Of a stretch of DNA of 36,445 nt, positions 15,468-22,382 are shown in pieces. Each line of letters starts with the position of its first letter. The first letter of the stretch is position 1. The position numbers and the translations under genes are program-made. Below the pieces are notes generated by a model that had not been told where the DNA came from, ran no database searches, and saw only the letters and a program-made list of their open reading frames with translations. This DNA is from CAZABS01 sp964483635 (GTDB lineage: Bacteria; Patescibacteriota; Minisyncoccia; Moranbacterales; UBA1568), in contig CAZABS010000004.1 in assembly GCA_964483635.1 (NCBI GenBank), forward strand, positions 1 through 36,445, in the 5' to 3' direction.

Positions 15468-15871
15468 TGAGTATGAATGCTGCTCCGAGCTGGTATGCCT
15501 CACTCATGAAGCCTGTTTGGGCTCCGCCATCTTGGGTATTTGGTCCGGTGTGGACGGGATTGTACGTTCTCATCGCAATTTCTTTCGGAACTGTTTTCTA
15601 TAAAGTGGTGAAGAAAAAATGGCCGGTGATGGTCGGTCTTCCATTCGCACTCAATCTTGGAGTAAATCTGTCTTTTTCTCCGATTCAGTTTGGACTTCAG
15701 AATAATTATCTGGCTGCGGTTGATATTCTCTTGGTACTCGGGACGCTTCTGTGGGCGATGGTGAGTATTTATCCGTATGCGCGTTGGATCGCGTTTGTAC
15801 AGATTCCATATCTCTTGTGGGTGATGTTCGCGACTGTGTTACAGTTAACCATCACGACTCTCAACTGGTAA
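15464..15871 (+). CDS. TspO/MBR family membrane protein
   Basis: The 135-residue, five-helix protein fits TspO: W-Y-x-S-L-M-K-P-x-W-A-P-P-S-W-V-F-G-P-V-W-T near the N-terminus (the WAPPxxxFxxxW motif), N-L-x-x-x-L-S-F-S-P-I-Q-F-G in the middle, and Y-P-Y-A-R-W-I-A-F-V-Q-x-P-Y toward the end. TspO proteins bind tetrapyrroles and cholesterol-like ligands and are often linked to stress. ATGA overlap with the CHASE4-PAS gene implies translational coupling and maybe a functional pair. An ATG at 15467 or 15473 could also serve. Confidence 0.9.
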   Translation: MMSMNAAPSWYASLMKPVWAPPSWVFGPVWTGLYVLIAISFGTVFYKVVKKKWPVMVGLPFALNLGVNLSFSPIQFGLQNNYLAAVDILLVLGTLLWAMVSIYPYARWIAFVQIPYLLWVMFATVLQLTITTLNW

Positions 15872-15885
15872 TACTGCTCAAGTGT

Positions 15886-16329
15886 ATGAGGCACGAAAAT
15901 TTTTTTCGATGGAGTACGCTACTCTCGCTCGGAGGAGTGGTTTTCGCGGGATATCTCACGGTGACGAAGCTTATGACTAACGTTTGCCCGTTTCAGGAAC
16001 CTTGTCCATATTTTCTCGGATATCCAGCTTGTTGGTATGGACTTGGAATTTTCTCGCTTCTTCTCGCGATTTCTTTTATCGGACTGGTGGGAAAACGCGA
16101 AGAAACTTGGTTGATATTCTTCATTCGTGCTGGTGCTGGGGTGGGCGTCTTATTTGCTGGTTCCTTTGTGATTCGAGAAATGATAAATGCCATTCGCTTT
16201 GGTCTTCCTGATTATCGCCTCTTCCTTCCAACCTGTGCGTATGGACTCTTGGTTTATATTCTTATCTTTGTCCTGGCACACCGCACGCTTACACCTAGCG
16301 CGTTCAATACAGCTCCTCCCACTGTTTAA
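15886..16329 (+). CDS. Four-helix membrane protein, possibly VKOR-like
   Basis: From ATG 15886 the product has 147 residues with about four membrane helices. After the first helix (ending A-G-Y-L-T-V-T-K-L) comes C-P-F-Q-E-P-C-P-Y-F-L-G-Y-P-A-C-W-Y-G-L, which resembles the loop cysteines and G-x-P-x-x-x-Y-G start of the next helix in vitamin K epoxide reductase-type quinone-linked oxidoreductases. The canonical CxxC in the last helices is not seen (only a single Cys in L-P-T-C-A-Y-G), so activity is doubtful. The frame is open upstream but that part overlaps TspO in another frame. It starts 14 nt after the TspO stop and is likely in the same operon. Confidence 0.65.
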   Translation: MRHENFFRWSTLLSLGGVVFAGYLTVTKLMTNVCPFQEPCPYFLGYPACWYGLGIFSLLLAISFIGLVGKREETWLIFFIRAGAGVGVLFAGSFVIREMINAIRFGLPDYRLFLPTCAYGLLVYILIFVLAHRTLTPSAFNTAPPTV

Positions 16330-16345
16330 TTATTAATATTTACCT

Positions 16346-16519
16346 ATGCAAGTAACAACCCCCACTCTGTTGGCCACCGAAGGTGCCAAACCTGATAGAG
16401 CGAAACGCAAGCGAGTCGAAAATCCAATGTGGCAGGCACATCGTCTCGAGGGGAAGGTCAAGAATATGGGTATCAAGAATAAGGGGCGTCAGTTGCGAAA
16501 GATCCATCAAGGAAAGTAA
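16346..16519 (+). CDS. Small basic protein, 57 aa
   Basis: This ORF fills the space between two membrane-protein genes and has typical codon use for the window. The product is strongly basic, with a K/R-rich centre (A-K-R-K-R-V-E-N-P-M-W-Q-A-H-R) and C-terminus (K-N-K-G-R-Q-L-R-K-I-H-Q-G-K), no hydrophobic segment and no cysteine. It looks like a nucleic-acid- or ribosome-associated small protein; that is inference from composition. An AT-rich TTTAATTATTAATATTT stretch just before the ATG may hold its promoter, making a near-leaderless message. Confidence 0.6.
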   Translation: MQVTTPTLLATEGAKPDRAKRKRVENPMWQAHRLEGKVKNMGIKNKGRQLRKIHQGK

Positions 16520-16560
16520 AACGAGTATACTTGGTTTCGAGCGGAGTGGTTTGTTTCTGT

Positions 16561-16566
16561 TATACT
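16561..16566 (+). promoter_or_regulatory. Candidate -10 box for the gene at 16592
   Basis: TATACT sits 25 nt before the ATG; no well-spaced -35 is evident. Confidence 0.35.
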
Positions 16567-16591
16567 AGAAACATATTCTTAATCCCTATTT

Positions 16592-17812
16592 ATGGATACT
16601 TTGGCGTTGACCAATTTTGTTGCTGATCGCATTCGAGCGGGGGTGACGAAAGTTGAGATTCGAGAAGAACTCTTGGCCGTCGGTTGGTCTGATGAGGAGG
16701 CTGAATTGGCATACCGAGATGGGTTGGTTGCGATCGGTGTTCCGGTTCCAAATGAAGGGAATCGTCCAACTCTTTCACGGAAATCAGGAGCCGTAGATGT
16801 TGTGATTAACTTTTTCTCGTTTATCCTTCTGGGGATTGTCGCTACGGCGCTCGGAACCCTCTTTTTTCAGATTATCAATAAATATTTCCCTGATCCGCTT
16901 GATGCGACGAGTTGGTATGCGGTGAGTTCGATGACGAGTACGATCCATTATTCTATTGCGGCTCTCCTTATCGGATTCCCACTCTACTATTTCGCTATGC
17001 GTTTGTGGTTTCGGAAATTCCGTGAGGATGAGGGGCGGACGGAGTCTCGACTCTCCAAGTGGCTCACTTATATTGTCTTGCTGGTCACCGCAGTGACGAT
17101 TGTTGGTGACCTTATTACGGTGGTCTTTACCTTGTTACAGGGTGAGATAACTGCTCGATTCTTCCTGAAAGCACTGACGATTCTTATTGTAGCCGGAAGT
17201 ATTTTTGGGTTTTATTATTTCGAGCGGCGTAAGATTCAGTATCACCTCGATATCCCGCGCTCCTTTTTTCTGAGTTTTGGCCGAGGAGCAGCTGGTCTGG
17301 TGACAATTGCGGTTGTCCTGGGCTTTTTTGCAGGTGGTTCACCGTCAACCGAGCGACATCGCGCATTCGATCGTACCCGCGCTGAGCATCTCTCATCGCT
17401 CGCTAATTGTATTGAGCAGTATGCACAGAATCTTGGTGCCTTACCAGCAACGCTCACTGATCTCAAACAATCGAGCCAGTATAGTTATTGCACGGGATAT
17501 ATGCAGGATCCAGAAAACCAATCTCCCTATAGTTATCGTGTGGTGACGCCATCCAAGAATCAAGGATCGGCGCGGGTAGGGGAATTCGAACTGTGTGCCA
17601 CGTTTGCACTTGCTACTGACCCTACGCTCCAAAATCGAGGGGCATACTATGGTAGTCCAAGTCCATGGGATACGCATGTAACAGGGAAAGTGTGCCACAC
17701 ATTGACGGCACAACTCCTGGTTCCAAACACGCCGATTATGGTACCACAGTACAACTCTCAGGAGAAAATGACGCCTCAAGTACAGGTAACACCAGTGACG
17801 CCGATTGAATAA
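16592..17812 (+). CDS. DUF5671-type membrane protein with C-terminal extracytoplasmic domain
   Basis: Residues 1-50 form a small helical UBA-like domain (I-R-A-G-V-T-K-V-E-I-R-E-E-L, G-W-S-D-E-E-A). Residues about 65-250 hold around six membrane helices matching the DUF5671 pattern (F-F-S-F-I-L-L-G-I-V-A-T-A-L-G, L-L-V-T-A-V-T-I-V-G-D-L). The last 140 residues after R-H-R-A-F-D-R-T-R are exported and carry Cys residues in A-N-C-I-E, S-Y-C-T-G, E-L-C-A-T and K-V-C-H-T, a layout like the C-terminal domain of pilin-like CPR proteins. The family is frequent in Patescibacteria; function unknown. No ribosome binding site at ATG 16592. Confidence 0.78.
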   Translation: MDTLALTNFVADRIRAGVTKVEIREELLAVGWSDEEAELAYRDGLVAIGVPVPNEGNRPTLSRKSGAVDVVINFFSFILLGIVATALGTLFFQIINKYFPDPLDATSWYAVSSMTSTIHYSIAALLIGFPLYYFAMRLWFRKFREDEGRTESRLSKWLTYIVLLVTAVTIVGDLITVVFTLLQGEITARFFLKALTILIVAGSIFGFYYFERRKIQYHLDIPRSFFLSFGRGAAGLVTIAVVLGFFAGGSPSTERHRAFDRTRAEHLSSLANCIEQYAQNLGALPATLTDLKQSSQYSYCTGYMQDPENQSPYSYRVVTPSKNQGSARVGEFELCATFALATDPTLQNRGAYYGSPSPWDTHVTGKVCHTLTAQLLVPNTPIMVPQYNSQEKMTPQVQVTPVTPIE

Positions 17813-17837
17813 GTAAGCTATTTCCTTTCCTTTTCAT

Positions 17838-18236
17838 ATGTTTGTGAAACTCTATCTCATTGCACTCCCAGTTTTTTTTGTCATTGATATGATCTGGCTT
17901 GGGCTTGTTGCTAAAAATTTTTATCGCGGACAGATCGGTTTTCTCATGAAAACTGATTTTAACTGGATAGCCGCGATTAGTTTTTATCTCCTTTTTATCG
18001 GCGGGCTGGTGTATTTTGTCATCGTACCCGCTGTGGAACATGGTACTTGGACGCGAGCTCTTTGTGTGGGGGCACTCTTTGGTCTTATGACCTATGCAAC
18101 CTATGATCTCACTAATCTTGCGACCATCAAGGATTGGCCACTCACGCTCACCATCGTTGATCTCCTCTGGGGGATGCTGCTCTCAGCATCCGTCTCGACT
18201 CTTGCTTTTCTCATCGCGAAGAAAATCGAATTGTAA
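17838..18236 (+). CDS. DUF2177 family membrane protein
   Basis: The 132-residue protein has four membrane helices and the DUF2177 hallmarks: F-x-x-I-D-M-I-W-L near residue 15, F-Y-R-G-Q-I-G-x-L, a helix with L-F-I-G-G-L-V-Y-F, and T-Y-A-T-Y-D-L-T-N-L-A-T-I-K-D-W in the last third. No function is established for the family. It begins 26 nt after the DUF5671 gene, probably in the same transcription unit. Confidence 0.85.
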   Translation: MFVKLYLIALPVFFVIDMIWLGLVAKNFYRGQIGFLMKTDFNWIAAISFYLLFIGGLVYFVIVPAVEHGTWTRALCVGALFGLMTYATYDLTNLATIKDWPLTLTIVDLLWGMLLSASVSTLAFLIAKKIEL

Positions 18237-18293
18237 CCAATATTGGACGGATGAAATAGATAACTTGAGAGTAATCTATCCTCCCAAATTCAA

Positions 18294-18343
18294 TTAAAAA
18301 AATAAAAACCCCGAGCTGTGCAAAGAAGAGGGGTCAGGCGGGG
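18294..18343 (-). terminator. Minus-strand intrinsic terminator
   Basis: CCCCG (18309-18313) pairs with CGGGG (18339-18343), extended by CAG/CTG across a small internal loop, and the A-rich run 18294-18308 becomes TTTTTATTTTTTT on the minus strand. Orientation is clear; the loop is large. Confidence 0.65.
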
Positions 18344-18490
18344 AGAAAAATACTGATGCCATCGGCGGGGTGAGAAACCACGAAAGGATTCTCTCGCTTT
18401 GGAATGCCCAACAAAAAAGGCGTCCAAATATTCTCACCCCACACGAGCATCAAAGAAAGGAACTACAAAGTTTGAGAGTGCACCTCAAGT
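18309..18490 (-). ncRNA. Candidate structured RNA, about 180-190 nt
   Basis: This fills most of the 385-nt space between the DUF2177 gene and the repeat-protein gene. It has a strong minus-strand promoter (TTGACC-17-TAAAAT), a predicted start near 18490, and a minus-strand terminator. Between them a perfect 10-bp helix (18431-18440 with 18367-18376) encloses two hairpins: TTTGGA/TCCAAA with an inner GCC/GGC pair (18398-18428), and CGAGAG/CTTTCG closed by a four-base loop (18381-18396). A 5' hairpin TTGAG/CTCAA also forms. A 38-codon frame (18450 to 18334) overlaps this fold and ends before the terminator, so a small-protein mRNA is the alternative. No known RNA family recognised; length alone would suit 6S RNA but the shape does not. 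Confidence 0.5.
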
Positions 18491-18495
18491 ATCAA

Positions 18496-18524
18496 ATTTT
18501 ACTGGACTTCAGAATATTGGTCAA
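18496..18524 (-). promoter_or_regulatory. Promoter of the minus-strand RNA
   Basis: On the minus strand TTGACC (18519-18524) and TAAAAT (18496-18501) are exactly 17 nt apart, among the best promoter matches in the window. The start would be about 18490. Confidence 0.7.
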
Positions 18525-18554
18525 TGTGGAAAACTCTGCAGAAGCGAATCGTGG

Positions 18555-18583
18555 TTGAAAACACGTGACTCTTGGAGTAAAAT
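18555..18583 (+). promoter_or_regulatory. Promoter of the repeat-protein / VWA operon
   Basis: TTGAAA (18555-18560) and TAAAAT (18578-18583) are 17 nt apart. The start near 18590 leaves a leader of about 32 nt. It is divergent from the minus-strand RNA promoter, with about 30 nt between the two -35 boxes. Confidence 0.7.
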
Positions 18584-18621
18584 GAAGGAAAAGATCTCCG
18601 TTTATTCTCGAGAAAAGTAAA

Positions 18622-19284
18622 ATGAATCTGAGACACCCAATCATCATCAGTGCCTTCGTATTGTCTTTTGGACTGTTTTTTCACCACGCATTTGCGAGTG
18701 ATGAGTCAAGCTGGGATGGGAAAAAAGTGGAAGAGGAAAATAGGGACTTTCTTGAAACAGTGGAAGTATTGCAAACGGCGATTGCTGGTATGATTGGCCG
18801 AGTCGATATTACAAAAAAATATTGTAATCAAAAAGGTTGCTGGGAAAGTGTTAATGATGGCCAACTTCTTTCTTTTGAATCAAAGGATGGAAAAGTCACT
18901 TGGGAAAGTCGAAATCTGGGTCAGACGATCGAATTTGCGGATGGAAACGGTGCTCGTTGGGAGAGTCTCAATGAGGGACAGACCCTTCGGTATGAAGATT
19001 CTGAAAAAATGAGGTGGGCGAGTAGGAATCTTGGTCAGACGCTCGAATTTTATGATGGTCATGGGAACGTTTGGGAAAGCCTTAATGAGGGTCAGACTCT
19101 TCGGTATGAAGGTGTTAATGGTATGTGGGAGAGTTCCAATTATGGACAACGACTTAAGTATGATGATGAGTCAAGGCGTTGGGAAAATTTGAATGATGGC
19201 CAGTCTACCAATTACCGTGATAGTGCTGGGAATGTTTGGTCGACCGCAAATGGTCAACCTACTCGAAGTGATGATGACAACTAG
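18622..19284 (+). CDS. Secreted repeat protein, eight ~19-residue WESxNxGQ repeats
   Basis: A signal peptide (core I-I-I-S-A-F-V-L-S-F-G-L-F-F, cleavage near H-A-F-A) is followed by a 45-residue helical linker and then tandem repeats to the C-terminus. The repeats start at Trp 74, 94, 113, 132, 151, 169, 187 and 206, a spacing of 18-20. The consensus is W-E-S-x-N-x-G-Q-T-L-x-Y-x-D-x-x-G. Two sub-types alternate in the middle: W-E-S-L-N-E-G-Q-T-L-R-Y-E and W-x-S-R-N-L-G-Q-T-x-E-F. The pattern suggests a beta-solenoid or beta-propeller-like extracellular fold. I recognise no named family. The VWA gene starts 5 nt downstream, so both are likely made together and act at the cell surface. Confidence 0.82.
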   Translation: MNLRHPIIISAFVLSFGLFFHHAFASDESSWDGKKVEEENRDFLETVEVLQTAIAGMIGRVDITKKYCNQKGCWESVNDGQLLSFESKDGKVTWESRNLGQTIEFADGNGARWESLNEGQTLRYEDSEKMRWASRNLGQTLEFYDGHGNVWESLNEGQTLRYEGVNGMWESSNYGQRLKYDDESRRWENLNDGQSTNYRDSAGNVWSTANGQPTRSDDDN

Positions 19285-19289
19285 TCCAT

Positions 19290-20492
19290 ATGGAAGAATT
19301 TCAATTATCAGAAGTGTCTACGAAGAAGGTTTCCGATGGGGCAGCTTCAAGGAAATCGGTACTCTCAAATTGGCGCCAGGTCATTCTCGTTGGAATCGGG
19401 CTTATTGGGCTCGTGCTCGTGTTCGCGGTTGGGTTTCGTGTGTTCAATCCGATTTCTCTTTCGTCTCGATCGCTTGAGTCTTTGTTTTCGGGAGATTCTG
19501 AGAAGGCCACAACTCTGTCTCCTGAGTGTCAGGTCGAATATGATACCTTGCTCAACGCCCAGCGGATGCACGTTCCGCTGTGTGAAGAAATGACTTTCCG
19601 CAGTGAGAAATTTCAGGATGTCACTCTCGAATCAACACCTATCAACATGGTCATGATTTTCGATGCCTCAGGGAGTATGGCAGCGCAGATTGGTGGCGAG
19701 ACCAAACTTGAGATTGCGAAGCGAGCAACCAATACATTTATCGGAACGCTTACTGATCCGCGAATTCAGCTGAGTGTGCTTGTGTATGGACATAAGGGGA
19801 GTAATGCGGCACGGGATCGAGCACTCTCGTGTGCTGGTATCGAAGAAATATACTGGTTGGGAAAAGTGGATTCGACTCTTGTGCGTTCGAAGTTTCAAAC
19901 ACTCGCTCCGACGGGGTGGACTCCAATTGCACAGTCACTCCTAAAAGCGAAGGATATTCTCGAGAAAGCGAGTGCTGGGAAAGGACGAAATCTGATTTTA
20001 CTCATTAGTGATGGCGAAGAAACATGTGGAGGCGATCCGGTTGCAACCACAAAATTGATCAAGCAATCGAGTCTGGATATAACCGTCAATGTAATCGGAT
20101 ATGATGTCGGTGGAACGACAGAGGATCAGCTCCGGGCTATTGCAACAGCTGGAGACGGGGTATATACCTCCGTGAATAATGAACAGGATTTTCATGATAT
20201 TTTTCAGCAACAAGAAAACATGCTGAAGCGTATGGACCATGCGGTTCGGCGGGGTGTTGAACAACTCTATGATATTTCAAATTCAGTGCTCAAATACCAT
20301 CAGTGTCTCGTCGCTCTCAATATCGAGGAGGCTGGCATGATGCTTCATCTTGAGGATAATATTTCACCAGTGTGTCAGCCTTTGGTCGAAGTGGAATATG
20401 CCAAACGGTATGATACTGCCAAAGGCATTCTCGATGAGACATTCGAACGTGAAAAAGATATGTTTCAGGAAATCATCAACGCGAAACGATAA
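19290..20492 (+). CDS. Membrane-anchored von Willebrand factor A domain protein
   Basis: The 400-residue protein has a basic N-terminus, one membrane helix (about 30-50: V-I-L-V-G-I-G-L-I-G-L-V-L-V-F) and an exported domain. A complete VWA metal-ion site is present: D-A-S-G-S at 125-129, the Thr in P-T-G-W-T-P-I near residue 210, and S-D-G-E-E near 240. The T-x-I-A-x-S-L-x-x-A-x-x-x-L and C-G-G-D-P segments match the bacterial VWA class. The C-terminal 100 residues are helical and include two Cys. VWA proteins bind protein ligands through the metal site. Neighbouring genes suggest the secreted repeat protein as a candidate ligand; that is inference. Confidence 0.9.
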   Translation: MEEFQLSEVSTKKVSDGAASRKSVLSNWRQVILVGIGLIGLVLVFAVGFRVFNPISLSSRSLESLFSGDSEKATTLSPECQVEYDTLLNAQRMHVPLCEEMTFRSEKFQDVTLESTPINMVMIFDASGSMAAQIGGETKLEIAKRATNTFIGTLTDPRIQLSVLVYGHKGSNAARDRALSCAGIEEIYWLGKVDSTLVRSKFQTLAPTGWTPIAQSLLKAKDILEKASAGKGRNLILLISDGEETCGGDPVATTKLIKQSSLDITVNVIGYDVGGTTEDQLRAIATAGDGVYTSVNNEQDFHDIFQQQENMLKRMDHAVRRGVEQLYDISNSVLKYHQCLVALNIEEAGMMLHLEDNISPVCQPLVEVEYAKRYDTAKGILDETFEREKDMFQEIINAKR

Positions 20493-20842
20493 TGATTATA
20501 CTTTATTGTATTCTCGGACTGCTCCTGGGTATTATGCTTGAATTCTTGATTGTAGTGACTGGTTTTTCTGGAGATCTTGTTCTCCCTCTAGGAGTCGTGC
20601 TTCTTGGATGTGTTTTGAATTACGTGCTCACCAAAAAGATGTCTGAGAAAATCCCTCGAGGGAAGTACGTGTGGGGTTTCTATATGGTATTTCCCTCACT
20701 CTTCTTCATTCTGGTAAGTTGGCGAACCCCCGACTTTTTCGAAGTATTTTTGTCACATCTTCCAGACTGGGTGCTCCTCTATGGTGCGTCACTTTTCGCG
20801 GCGCGCGTGAAATCTCCGTTCAATGATGTAATGAATATCTAA
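20492..20842 (+). CDS. Small membrane protein, 116 aa
   Basis: The start codon overlaps the stop of the VWA gene (TAATG), so translation is coupled. The product has three to four hydrophobic helices (I-L-Y-C-I-L-G-L-L-L-G-I; L-V-L-P-L-G-V-V-L-L-G; F-Y-M-V-F-P-S-L-F-F-I-L; W-V-L-L-Y-G-A-S-L-F-A) and short charged loops. I do not recognise a family. It is the last gene of the apparent repeat-protein/VWA operon and may help export or anchor these proteins. The 64 nt that follow show no clear terminator. Confidence 0.72.
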   Translation: MIILYCILGLLLGIMLEFLIVVTGFSGDLVLPLGVVLLGCVLNYVLTKKMSEKIPRGKYVWGFYMVFPSLFFILVSWRTPDFFEVFLSHLPDWVLLYGASLFAARVKSPFNDVMNI

Positions 20843-20906
20843 CTTCTGACAATACAAAACAAGGACAGAAGGGATGTGTTAGATCTCACTTAACTTAGCT
20901 GAAAGT

Positions 20907-21260
20907 ATGAATGAAAGAATGGAAACAATGAGCATGGAAAATAGTCAAACGCTTGGGGAAAGGTCTCGATTTCAGAAGCCGATGGAGCAAGAGCGAGTAG
21001 TGGCAGCAGCGATTCAATTTCAGGGAGAAATATTTGTTGGGAGAACTCATGGCCAAGCGGTTTTGACGATGGAGAAAAAGTATCCACGGTGGCAACAGAT
21101 GACGGATCAGCCCGTTGAGGAGGGTTTCTCTACCACAATGGGGAGATTTGTTGATCGACAAGAGGCGGATGTGATTGCAGCGGCGGCAGCCCAAATTGAA
21201 GAGGAAGCCAGGTTGCACCGGGTGAATTCACATGAACTTGATTCATCTCATCTCATATAA
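20907..21260 (+). CDS. Conserved small soluble protein (GxTTxGRFVxRxEA type)
   Basis: The 117-residue product has a disordered first 25 residues, then a compact domain: V-V-A-A-A-I-Q-F-Q-G-E-I-F-V-G-R-T-H, E-E-G-F-S-T-T-M-G-R-F-V-D-R-Q-E-A, and a closing L-x-S-H/S-E-L-D-S-S-H-L. I recall similar blocks in small phage-like and bacterial hypothetical proteins, with G-F-x-T-x-x-G-R-F-V-x-R-x-E-A as the shared motif, but I know no function. Several in-frame ATGs occur in the first 10 codons (20907, 20919, 20928, 20934), so the exact start is uncertain. Confidence 0.68.
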   Translation: MNERMETMSMENSQTLGERSRFQKPMEQERVVAAAIQFQGEIFVGRTHGQAVLTMEKKYPRWQQMTDQPVEEGFSTTMGRFVDRQEADVIAAAAAQIEEEARLHRVNSHELDSSHLI

Positions 21261-21281
21261 TTCTTCGTCTTGCCCGGATGT

Positions 21282-21644
21282 ATGGCGAAAAAAATTCAAA
21301 ACGTTGGGGAGTATATTGCAGCAGCGCCTGCATGGGCTCGGGTAACCTTGAAGGAGCTTCGCCGAGTGATACGGAGTGCGGCGCCGAATGCTACGGAGTC
21401 TCTAAGTTATCACATGCCATATTACGCTGAGTCAGGGCGGGTGGCATATTTCGGGGTACACAGCAACCATTGTAGTTTTCACTGGGTAAGTACCGAGGAC
21501 AAGCGAAATTTTTCTCAGGATCTCACCAGCTTCCATCTCGTTGGAAGCACGATCCATATCCTGCGCGGTGAAAAAGTCCCCAAAGGTCTTATTCGCAAAA
21601 TTGTCCGGGCTCATGTGAAACGCAACGCTGCTAATAAGAAGTGA
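21282..21644 (+). CDS. DUF1801 family (YdhG-like) protein
   Basis: The 120-residue protein opens with V-G-E-Y-I-A-A-A-P and L-K-E-L-R-R-V-I-R-S-A-A-P-N-A-T-E-S-L-S-Y-H-M-P-Y-Y, the DUF1801 signature (a helix of L-R-x-x-I followed by E-x-x-x-Y-x-M-P-x-Y), then V-A-Y-F-G-V-H-S-N-H-C-S-F-H and a helical C-terminus with a basic tail. Members are small soluble proteins of unknown role. ATG 21282 is favoured over the TTG at 21270. It lies 6 nt before the next gene. Confidence 0.85.
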   Translation: MAKKIQNVGEYIAAAPAWARVTLKELRRVIRSAAPNATESLSYHMPYYAESGRVAYFGVHSNHCSFHWVSTEDKRNFSQDLTSFHLVGSTIHILRGEKVPKGLIRKIVRAHVKRNAANKK

Positions 21645-21650
21645 GTGGAA

Positions 21651-21986
21651 ATGGCTACATCTGTTTCAACTATCGAGTATATTGAAGACCAACTTTCCGA
21701 TATTCCACTGGTTCGGTCGCGGAAGATGTTTGGTGAGTACGCGCTGTATGTTGCAAACAAGGTAGTAGCATTGGTTTGTGATGATACGCTCTTTGTGAAA
21801 ATCACGCCCGAAGGTGAGAGATATGTTGGTCCAAATTTTCCGACCGGTTTCCCGTATCCCGGTGCCAGACCGGCTTTTGAAATAGACGTTGACCATATCG
21901 ATAACCATGCATGGCTGGTAGAGCTCATCGAGATTACAGAGAAAGCGCTTCCGAAGACGAAACCAAAAATGAAAACTCGCCGATAA
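21651..21986 (+). CDS. TfoX N-terminal domain protein
   Basis: The 111-residue product shows the TfoX-N pattern: R-S-R-K-M-F-G-E-Y-A-L-Y-V-A-N-K-V-V-A-L-V-C-D-D-T-L-F-V-K near residues 24-50, then P-Y-P-G-A-R-P-A-F-E-I near 70. TfoX/Sxy controls competence in gammaproteobacteria, but single-domain TfoX-N proteins are widespread and mostly uncharacterised, so a competence role cannot be claimed. The C-terminus is a short basic tail. It follows the DUF1801 gene with 6 nt between, so the two are co-transcribed. Confidence 0.85.
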   Translation: MATSVSTIEYIEDQLSDIPLVRSRKMFGEYALYVANKVVALVCDDTLFVKITPEGERYVGPNFPTGFPYPGARPAFEIDVDHIDNHAWLVELIEITEKALPKTKPKMKTRR

Positions 21987-21991
21987 TTTTT

Positions 21992-22021
21992 TTCGAGTGA
22001 GGCGTATTATTGGTGTACAAT
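21992..22021 (+). promoter_or_regulatory. Predicted promoter of the gene at 22033
   Basis: TACAAT (22016-22021) with TTCGAG (21992-21997) at 18 nt. The 12-mer GGTGTACAATAG is identical to that at 243-254. Only 11 nt separate the -10 box from the ATG. Confidence 0.5.
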
Positions 22022-22032
22022 AGAAAGTAATT

Positions 22033-22350
22033 ATGCCGTGGCCAACAAAATCTATTCTCAATAATGCCTGGCATTGGAAGACACTTCTTTTGGGAGGAGT
22101 GATTTACTGTTTTTTATCGATTTTGCACTATCTCTGGATTTTTACATGGACCCCAATTGGGGGTTGTGTTGTTGACTGTGATGTTTATAGAAAAGAGGGG
22201 ATTACCTGTGTAAACGAATGTCCGTTGGATATAAATAACACGGTAATTCTTGTTGTCTTTGTTGTAGTGAGTTATGTATTGGCACTTGCGCTAGTGGAGT
22301 GGCGCAGTCGGATCAATGCTACCTCTCTTCCGAAAACACCAAAATTGTAA
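22033..22350 (+). CDS. Small membrane protein with a Cys-rich loop, 105 aa
   Basis: Two membrane helices (about 18-38 and 70-92) flank an exported loop with four cysteines (G-C-V-V-D-C-D-V-Y and T-C-V-N-E-C-P-L-D), forming two Cys-x3-Cys pairs. Disulphides or metal binding in the loop are possible; I do not recognise the family. The message is probably near-leaderless. The last Leu and stop codons are the -35 box of the next gene. Confidence 0.65.
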   Translation: MPWPTKSILNNAWHWKTLLLGGVIYCFLSILHYLWIFTWTPIGGCVVDCDVYRKEGITCVNECPLDINNTVILVVFVVVSYVLALALVEWRSRINATSLPKTPKL

Positions 22351-22373
22351 CAGTATCAAAGTATCATTATAAA
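22345..22373 (+). promoter_or_regulatory. Predicted promoter of the YjdF-like gene
   Basis: TTGTAA (22345-22350) and TATAAA (22368-22373) are 17 nt apart. The -35 box is formed by the last sense codon and stop codon of the upstream gene. The start site near 22380 gives a 3-nt leader. Confidence 0.65.
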
Positions 22374-22382
22374 ATTAATCCT

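Noticed and set aside
18309..18490. 6S RNA identity for the minus-strand RNA
   Set aside because: The length would fit, but the fold has several hairpins inside one helix and lacks a single rod with a large central bubble.
21651..21986. Calling the TfoX-N protein a competence regulator
   Set aside because: Only the N-terminal domain is present, and single-domain members have no established competence role outside gammaproteobacteria.
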